This document shows positions 27,772 through 32,260 of a stretch of 32,260 nt of DNA, piece after piece. A program made the translations under genes and the position numbers. Numbering within the stretch: the first letter of the stretch is position 1; every line of letters begins with the position of its first letter. The stretch is taken from assembly GCA_934525845.1 (NCBI GenBank), contig CAKSZS010000028.1, forward strand, positions 1-32,260, read 5' to 3'. Under the pieces are notes generated by a model. It had not been told where the DNA came from and made no database searches. It worked only from the letters and a program-made list of their open reading frames with translations. The stretch comes from an uncultured Faecalibacterium sp. (lineage in GTDB: Bacteria > Bacillota > Clostridia > Oscillospirales > Ruminococcaceae).

Positions 27772-29343
27772 TTACATCATATTTCTGAACACCAGCTGTG
27801 CGATCTGGAAGTACAGGATCAGGCTGCAGGCGTCCACGATGGTAGTAATGAAGGGCGTTGCCATGATGGCCGGGTCGGCGCCCAGCTTCTTGGCGGCCAA
27901 CGGCAGCATACCGCCCACCAGCTTGGCCAGGATGACGCTGAAGAACAGCGATACGCTGACGACCACGGCATAGCCGATGACGTTCTCATACTGACCGGCG
28001 TACAGGAAGGTGTACATCAGGTAGATGCGCAGGCCGTTCACGATGCCCAGCACCGCACCCACGATGGCGGAGACCCGCAGTTCCTTGCCCAGCACTTTGA
28101 GGAAGTCGGAGGGTTCCACCTCACCCAGGGCCAGGCCGCGCACCATCAGGGTGCTGATCTGGTTGCCGCAGTTGCCGGCGGTGTCCATCAGCATGGGCAT
28201 AAAGGAGACCAGCAGCGGCAGACTGACAAAGGCTTCCTCGTAGTGGGTGGTGACCATGCCGGTGAAGGTGGCGGACAGCATCAGGATCAGCAGCCAGGGA
28301 ATGCGCTGCTTGGCGTGGGTCCAGACGCTGGTGCCGAAGTAGGTGGTGGCATCGTCATCTGGCAGAATGGCGGCCATCTTCTGCATATCCTCGGTGCTCT
28401 CGTCGGTCAGGACGTCGATTGCATCGTCGATGGTGATGATGCCCACGAACATTCCCTCGTTGTCCAGAACGGGCATGGCGGTAAAGTCGTAGCGCTGCAT
28501 CTCACGGGCCACATATTCCTGGTCATCCGTGACCTTCACGGTGACCACGTTGTCATCCATGATGTCTGCAATGGGGGCGCTCATGTCTGAAAGCAGCAGG
28601 CTGCGGGCGGACACAACGCCCAGCAGGCGGTTGCGCTCCACCACATAGCAGGTGTACACCGTCTCAGCGTTCTCGCCCTGCTTCCGGATGGCATCAAAGG
28701 CCTGGCTCACGGTCATCTCCTTGCGCAGACGGACATATTCAGGGGTCATCAGGCTGCCTGCAGAGCTTTCCGGATAGTTCAGCAGCTTGTTCAGGCTCTC
28801 ACGGGTCTGCTTGGAGGACTTTTCCAGCACCCGCTTGACCACGCCGGCCGGCATATCTTCCAGCAGGTCGGCGGCATCGTCCAGGCTCATCTCCTCGATG
28901 GCGCCCACCAGCTCCACATCCGAGAACGCGTTGACCAGATCATCGCGGGCTTCATCGGACATATAGGCAAAGGCCTCGGTGGCCACTTCCTTTTTCAGCA
29001 GGCGGAACACCACCAGGCGGTTGTTCTCGTCCAGCTCTTCCAGCAGTTCCGCCAGGTCGGCGGGCTGCTCTTCCTCGGTGACCTCGCGCAGTTTGACGTA
29101 CTGCTTCTTGATGAGCAGCTTCAGCAGGCGGCTCTTGGTCAGCATCTCGGGGTTGGCCTTGACCTCTTCGTCCTTGGCCTCTTCCAGCTCCGCTTCGCGC
29201 ACATCCTGCTTCAGGTCTTCGGTGGCCTTTTCGTCCAGGTCTCTGGCCAGCTTCTGGCGCACTTCGGCGGGGATATCGGCAGGCAGTTCCTGCACCGGCA
29301 GCGTCTGTTCTGCCGCCGTTTCGATCTTCTTTTCTTCTTCCAT
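27772..29343 (-). CDS. mgtE: Magnesium transporter MgtE
   Basis: 523 aa Mg2+ channel. Acidic N-terminal extension (about 1-70, E/D/K rich), MgtE-N superhelical domain (about 75-200), CBS pair (about 205-330, YVRLRKEMTVSQAFDAIRKQ ... TVKVTDDQEYVAREMQRYDFTAMPVLDNEG), then five hydrophobic helices (about 350-523) with the pore motifs PMLMDTAGNCGNQ and PLAAKKLGADPAIMATPFITTIVDA, including the Mg-selective aspartate of the last helix. RBS GAGGAGG. It has a long leader (about 290 nt) containing a short upstream reading frame and competing hairpins, suggesting control by Mg2+ or translation. Confidence 0.95.
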   Translation of the reverse strand: MEEEKKIETAAEQTLPVQELPADIPAEVRQKLARDLDEKATEDLKQDVREAELEEAKDEEVKANPEMLTKSRLLKLLIKKQYVKLREVTEEEQPADLAELLEELDENNRLVVFRLLKKEVATEAFAYMSDEARDDLVNAFSDVELVGAIEEMSLDDAADLLEDMPAGVVKRVLEKSSKQTRESLNKLLNYPESSAGSLMTPEYVRLRKEMTVSQAFDAIRKQGENAETVYTCYVVERNRLLGVVSARSLLLSDMSAPIADIMDDNVVTVKVTDDQEYVAREMQRYDFTAMPVLDNEGMFVGIITIDDAIDVLTDESTEDMQKMAAILPDDDATTYFGTSVWTHAKQRIPWLLILMLSATFTGMVTTHYEEAFVSLPLLVSFMPMLMDTAGNCGNQISTLMVRGLALGEVEPSDFLKVLGKELRVSAIVGAVLGIVNGLRIYLMYTFLYAGQYENVIGYAVVVSVSLFFSVILAKLVGGMLPLAAKKLGADPAIMATPFITTIVDACSLILYFQIAQLVFRNMM

Positions 29344-29413
29344 GGGGCGTACCTCCTCAGAGTTCTTTCACTGGGCAGAAGCCATTCTTCTGTCCGGAGG
29401 ACGCAGCCGATCG

Positions 29414-29513
29414 GGAAACAAAAAACGCGCTGTCCTGCCCGCAGAAACTCCATTTCTGCGCACGCAAAACCGCGCCTTCCTCTGCTTCTGAACCGAAAAC
29501 ATGACCGTTTTCG
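29414..29513 (-). promoter_or_regulatory. Hairpins in the mgtE leader (attenuator candidate)
   Basis: In mRNA order: CGAAAAC-GGTCAT-GTTTTCG (29513-29494) directly after the upstream peptide stop; then CGCAGAAA-TGGAG-TTTCTGCG (29460-29440), enclosed by CGCG/CGCG and followed by TTTTTTG (29425-29420), a terminator-like arrangement. A further CAGAAG/CTTCTG hairpin precedes the mgtE ribosome site, and an earlier CAGAAGC can pair with its GCTTCTG, so alternative folds exist. I could not match the leader to the M-box or other Mg riboswitch consensus. Confidence 0.5.
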
Positions 29514-29515
29514 TA

Positions 29516-29602
29516 TTACAACGCGAAGAAGGCGAACGCAGCTGCTTTTGTTGTCCGATCCGCCGCGCCGGGCGTTCGGTTTGGACTATGATCCGGGTCC
29601 AT
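29516..29602 (-). CDS. Putative mgtE leader peptide (28 aa, MDPDHSP...)
   Basis: Starts ATG 29602 after AGGAGGTGA (long spacing, 13 bases from AGGAGG) and stops at TAA 29518-29516, wholly inside the mgtE leader. It begins MDPDHSPNRTPG and ends AAAFAFFAL. Enterobacterial MgtL, a leader peptide that controls mgtA through ribosome destabilization at low Mg2+, likewise begins with alternating acidic residues and prolines. The resemblance, location and ribosome site support a regulatory peptide, but there is no proof of translation or homology. Confidence 0.45.
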   Translation of the reverse strand: MDPDHSPNRTPGAADRTTKAAAFAFFAL

Positions 29603-29640
29603 TGTTCTGCGTTCACCTCCTGCATTCCTTGGATATTTTT

Positions 29641-29669
29641 ATTATAGCGCCGCAAAAAAACCGGGTCAA
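29641..29669 (-). promoter_or_regulatory. mgtE promoter
   Basis: Minus strand TTGACC (29669-29664), 17 bp, TATAAT (29646-29641). Start near 29634 gives a ~290 nt leader. Confidence 0.85.
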
Positions 29670-29712
29670 CCCTAAACCATGGATTTACAGGAATTTTTAT
29701 TGTTTCTTACAG

Positions 29713-29759
29713 CAAAAAACAAAACGCCCTTTCCCGCGTTGCGGCGCGCGGGAAAGGGC
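29713..29759 (-). terminator. Terminator of small RNA copy B
   Basis: Perfect 13 bp stem (29759-29747 with 29738-29726), then GTTTTGTTTTTTG on the minus strand. Confidence 0.9.
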
Positions 29760-29833
29760 ATTTTGCTTGGATATTGCCTTGGTGTGAGGAGGAATCATGT
29801 TACACGGGAAACGGTTGCGGCCCCGCTTCCCAT
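29713..29833 (-). ncRNA. Small RNA, copy B of the unnamed family
   Basis: About 121 nt on the minus strand. TATACT (29845-29840) lies just upstream. 5' stem CATGGGAA (29834-29827) pairs with TTCCCGTG (29810-29803) around GCGGGGCCGCAACCG (29826-29812), identical to copy A; then ACATGATTCCTCCTCACACC and AAGGCAATA (29800-29771), again nearly identical; then a 13 bp GCCCTTTCCCGCG terminator. Every structural part of copy A is kept while both stems differ in sequence. It ends about 45 bases upstream of the mgtE -35. Confidence 0.7.
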
Positions 29834-29891
29834 GGCAAAAGTATATCAGCTTTCACAATTGATTTGATGAAGAAGCTATGAAGAAACTGTA

Positions 29892-29943
29892 AAAAGGGCG
29901 TGGAAGATATTGGGAGTTTTTGTGTGAAAGGATCTGCCCTTTT
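29892..29943 (-). terminator. Possible second terminator behind PFOR
   Basis: AAAAGGGC/GCCCTTTT stem with a 36-base loop and following T-run on the minus strand. Weak because of the loop length. Confidence 0.35.
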
Positions 29944-29949
29944 GCGCAC

Positions 29950-29988
29950 AAAAATACGCCCCGGTCATCGTTGCCGATGAGCGGGGCG
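29950..29988 (-). terminator. PFOR terminator
   Basis: Minus strand CGCCCCG-C-TCATCG, tetraloop GCAA, CGATGA-C-CGGGGCG, then TATTTTTG. It ends leftward transcription from PFOR or from an RNA gene behind it. Confidence 0.85.
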
Positions 29989-30377
29989 CTAAAAACGATG
30001 TTCGTTTTTTCACTGAGGCAAGATCCCTGCCGAAACAGGTCTTATGCCGCAGGCGGAGCAAGGTATCTGCACGCAGACCTTATGCTCCTGACACACGCGG
30101 GGTGTGCTTTCAAGGACCCTCACGGGTGCTTTGGTATCTCAGGCCCCGGTGCCCCGCGCCGCTTGTACGGCGCAGAGCAGGGGAATGAAATCAGGAAAAC
30201 CTCATTTGGGCGGGGGACTGTCTTTTCAGCCGCATCGCCTGCACAGGGTGGACGACTTGTTCAGTTTCGCACTGCTGCATTGCGCAGGAACCGCCAGTGC
30301 GGGGCAGCTGCTCCTCTTTCTTTTCCGGGAGCTGGGTGCCGCTGCTTCTGTCATCCGGGATCTGCAGGGAGGGAAGC
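29989..30377 (-). ncRNA. Structured non-coding region behind PFOR (3' UTR or RNA gene)
   Basis: About 390 nt without a convincing gene. Several hairpins follow one another: 30018-30047 (GCAAGA...CCTG / CAGG...TCTTATGC), 30055-30088 (GGAGCAAGG...TCTG / CAGA CCTTATGCTCC), CACAC/GTGTG (30091-30107), ACCC-TCAC-GGGT (30115-30126) and CGCCG/CGGCG (30157-30172). The first two share the plan GCAAGR ... CTTATGC. No clear promoter was found on the minus strand between 30230 and 30377, so a long PFOR 3' UTR is as likely as a separate RNA. No match to known RNA families by eye. Confidence 0.4.
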
Positions 30378-32260
30378 TTACTTGTACAGCTCGACCAGAC
30401 GGGTCAGGTGCTCGTAGCGGTCGTTTGCAACTTCCTGGTTGCGAGCGAACAGCTCCTTCGCACGGTCGGGGAATGCACGAGTCAGGCGGCTGTAACGGGT
30501 CTCGTTTGCCAGCAGTGCCTGATACTTCTCGTTGTCCACAGCCTTGGAGGTCAGGGTGAACGGATTCTTGCCCTTTGCCTTGTTGGCCGGGTTGAAGGTG
30601 AACAGGTTCCAGTAACCGGCCTCAACTGCCTTCTTCATCTCGTTCTGGCAGTTGGTCATGCCGCCCTTGACACCGTGCAGCTCGCAGGGAGCGTAGCCGA
30701 TGATCAGAGACGGGCCGGGGTAAGCCTCAGCCTCAGCGATCGCCTTGACAGCCTGAGCCGGGTTAGCACCCAGTGCGATCTGAGCAACATAGATGTAACC
30801 GTAGGTCATAGCGATCTCGGACAGGCTCTTCTTGCTGATCTCCTTACCAGCAGCAGCGAACTGGCAGACTTCACCAATGTTGGAAGCCTTGGATGCCTGT
30901 CCACCGGTGTTGGAGTACATCTCAGTATCGAAGACCATGACGTTGACATCCTCGCCGGAAGCCAGGACGTGATCCAGGCCGCCGAAGCCGATGTCGTATG
31001 CCCAGCCGTCGCCGCCGAAGATCCACACGGACTTCTTGGCGATGTACTGCTTGCTCTTCAGGATCTCAGCAGACTTCTCGCAGCCAGCAGCAGCAGCCTT
31101 TTCCAGCTCAGCGATCAGGGCCTTTGCAGGCTCGTCGTTGGCCTTGGTGTTGTTCTTGGTTGCCATGAACTGCTCGAAAGCAGCCTTCAGCTCTGCAGAT
31201 GCCTTGTCGGAACCAGCAACCTCTGCGATCTCCTTGATCAGGTTCTCGCGGACGGTCTTCTGGCCGATGTACAGGCCCAGACCATGCTCAGCGTTATCCT
31301 CGAACAGGGAGTTGCACCATGCAGGACCATGGCCGCTGTCCTTGTTGACGGTGTACGGAGAGATGGATGCGGTGCCGCCCCAGATGGAGGAGCAGCCGGT
31401 AGCGTTGGAGATGTACATCTTCTCGCCGAACAGCTGAGTGATCAGGCGAGCGTAAGAGGTCTCAGCACAGCCTGCGCAGGAGCCAGAGAACTCCAGCAGG
31501 GGCTGGTTGAACTGAGAGCCCATGACGGTATCGTCGGCCATCTTGGTAGCCTTCTTGGAGATGTTGGCCACGCAGTAGTCGAAGACTTCCTGCTCAGCAG
31601 CCTGGCTCTCCTGAGGAACCATGGTGATTGCCTTGGTGGGGCAGACGGTGACGCACTCGCCGCAGCCCATGCAGTCCAGAGGAGACACAGCCATCACGAA
31701 CTTGTAGTCCGGGGTCAGCTTGTTGTCGCGGCTCTTGGTCTGTGCAGGAGCAGCTGCCAGCTCGTCAGCGGTCAGCAGGAAGGGACGGATGGTTGCATGA
31801 GAGCACACGAATGCGCACTGGTTACAGCCAACGCACTTTGCAGCATCCCACTCGGGGACGTTGACAGCGGTGCCGCGCTTCTCGTATGCAGAAGCGCCCT
31901 GCTCCCACTCGCCGTTTGCATTTGCCACGAAGGAGGAGACAGGCAGGCTGTCGCCGTCCATACGGGCGATGGGCTCCATGACGTCGCGGATCTGCTTGAC
32001 CAGTTCCGGACGGCCTTCCAGAGCCTTGGGTGCGGGATCAGCTTCGGGGTTGGACCAGGATGCAGGGACGTCCACCTTGTGGATGGCGTCAACGCCAGCA
32101 TCGATGGCCTTCCAGTTCATCTCAACGACGTCCTGGCCCTTCTTGCCGTAGCTCTTCTGAGCTGCCTGCTTCATGAAGTTGACGGCGTCATCAATGGGCA
32201 TGACGTCAGCCAGCTTGAAGAATGCAGACTGCAGGATGGTGTTGGTGCGCTTGCCCATGC
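30378..32260 (-). CDS. nifJ: Pyruvate:ferredoxin (flavodoxin) oxidoreductase, C-terminal part
   Basis: At least 627 codons visible; the reading frame is open to the window edge, and family members are about 1170-1200 aa, so roughly the N-terminal half is missing here. Converts pyruvate + CoA to acetyl-CoA + CO2 and passes electrons to ferredoxin. Visible parts: end of domain III (FFKLADVMPIDDAVNFMKQAA), the ferredoxin-like domain with CVGCNQCAFVCSH and CMGCGECVTVCP (two [4Fe-4S] clusters), then the thiamine-diphosphate domain with SCAGCAETSYARL, NATGCSSIWGG and GDGWAYDIGFGG ... DTEMYSNTGGQ (Mg/TPP motif). C-terminal residues 590-627 form the usual wrap-around tail. The codon use is biased, as for a highly expressed gene. 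Its electron acceptor is probably the ferredoxin at 18648. Confidence 0.95.
   Translation of the reverse strand, partial: MGKRTNTILQSAFFKLADVMPIDDAVNFMKQAAQKSYGKKGQDVVEMNWKAIDAGVDAIHKVDVPASWSNPEADPAPKALEGRPELVKQIRDVMEPIARMDGDSLPVSSFVANANGEWEQGASAYEKRGTAVNVPEWDAAKCVGCNQCAFVCSHATIRPFLLTADELAAAPAQTKSRDNKLTPDYKFVMAVSPLDCMGCGECVTVCPTKAITMVPQESQAAEQEVFDYCVANISKKATKMADDTVMGSQFNQPLLEFSGSCAGCAETSYARLITQLFGEKMYISNATGCSSIWGGTASISPYTVNKDSGHGPAWCNSLFEDNAEHGLGLYIGQKTVRENLIKEIAEVAGSDKASAELKAAFEQFMATKNNTKANDEPAKALIAELEKAAAAGCEKSAEILKSKQYIAKKSVWIFGGDGWAYDIGFGGLDHVLASGEDVNVMVFDTEMYSNTGGQASKASNIGEVCQFAAAGKEISKKSLSEIAMTYGYIYVAQIALGANPAQAVKAIAEAEAYPGPSLIIGYAPCELHGVKGGMTNCQNEMKKAVEAGYWNLFTFNPANKAKGKNPFTLTSKAVDNEKYQALLANETRYSRLTRAFPDRAKELFARNQEVANDRYEHLTRLVELYK

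Noticed and set aside
29344..29634. M-box (ykoK) magnesium riboswitch in the mgtE leader
   Set aside because: The conserved M-box blocks could not be placed by eye; only weak fragments resemble them. A covariance search would be needed to exclude it.
29368..29655. 95-codon minus-strand frame in the mgtE leader
   Set aside because: Its ATG starts upstream of the promoter-derived ribosome site and an internal GTG lies inside AGGAGGTG; composition is R-rich and no family is recognised. The shorter MDPD frame fits the ribosome site better.
29770..29870. Small peptide on the plus strand starting GAGGAGGAATCATG (and its counterpart at 25060 on the minus strand)
   Set aside because: Both copies have a ribosome-site-like sequence and ATG, but the spacing after ATG differs by two bases so the peptides are in different frames; the conservation pattern fits RNA on the other strand.
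1..32260. CRISPR arrays or complete insertion sequences
   Set aside because: No regularly spaced direct repeats of 25-40 bp and no transposase gene were seen; the repeats found are short intergenic hairpin elements.

Overview
The window looks like chromosomal DNA of a GC-rich, low-complexity-envelope anaerobic Firmicute, most likely Faecalibacterium or a near relative in the Oscillospiraceae/Ruminococcaceae. This is inferred from strong AGGAGG-type ribosome sites, TTGACA/TATAAT promoters, pyruvate:ferredoxin oxidoreductase plus a clostridial 2[4Fe-4S] ferredoxin, a RicT (PSP1) gene followed by trmN6-like and rsmI genes as in Bacillus, and small GC-rich intergenic repeats that begin AACCCTCTC. 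No taxonomic search was possible.

Layout. 1-2975: right end of an integrated mobilizable element (MobV relaxase, excisionase-like protein, tyrosine integrase) abutting the 3' end of a tRNA-Arg(ACG) gene. 3000-4760: trigger factor. 4777-8560: leftward MarR regulator + TauE/SafE exporter, and a FeoA-FeoB fusion under a DtxR-like operator. 8600-11190: leftward galE and galM, separated by a small repeat element that carries terminators and supplies the galM stop codon. 11353-12720: a decayed locus in which a histidine kinase with an early TGA is fused in frame to the tail of a DUF368 membrane protein. 12750-17066: repeats and a large RND efflux permease with a long coiled-coil insert. 17342-22034: rightward ricT, ferredoxin, tRNA methyltransferase, rsmI, phosphodiesterase, biotin ligase. 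22057-24318: two tandem D,D-carboxypeptidases (leftward). 24404-27001: gamma carbonic anhydrase, a small RNA gene, holB and a rhomboid-like protein. 27078-27649: an unusual non-coding block of repeated TTTTCCAC (DnaA-box-like) motifs. 27650-29669: a GNAT remnant and mgtE with a ~290 nt leader holding a putative Mg-sensing leader peptide. 29713-29845: second copy of the small RNA. 29950-32260: structured 3' region and the C-terminal half of PFOR, cut by the window edge.

The most novel items are: (1) two homologous ~120 nt RNAs (25022-25146 + and 29713-29833 -) sharing a core GCGGGGCCGCAACCG, a covarying stem, an anti-Shine-Dalgarno UUCCUCCUC stretch and a terminator; (2) a short upstream reading frame beginning MDPDHSP in the mgtE leader, resembling the acidic/proline start of enterobacterial MgtL; (3) the TTTTCCAC cluster; (4) the covarying AACCCTCTC repeat family; (5) the kinase-DUF368 chimera. 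PFOR, ferredoxin and iron import (FeoAB) form a plausible functional thread: anaerobic pyruvate oxidation needs iron-sulfur proteins, and GTTAG half-sites occur upstream of both feoAB and the ferredoxin.
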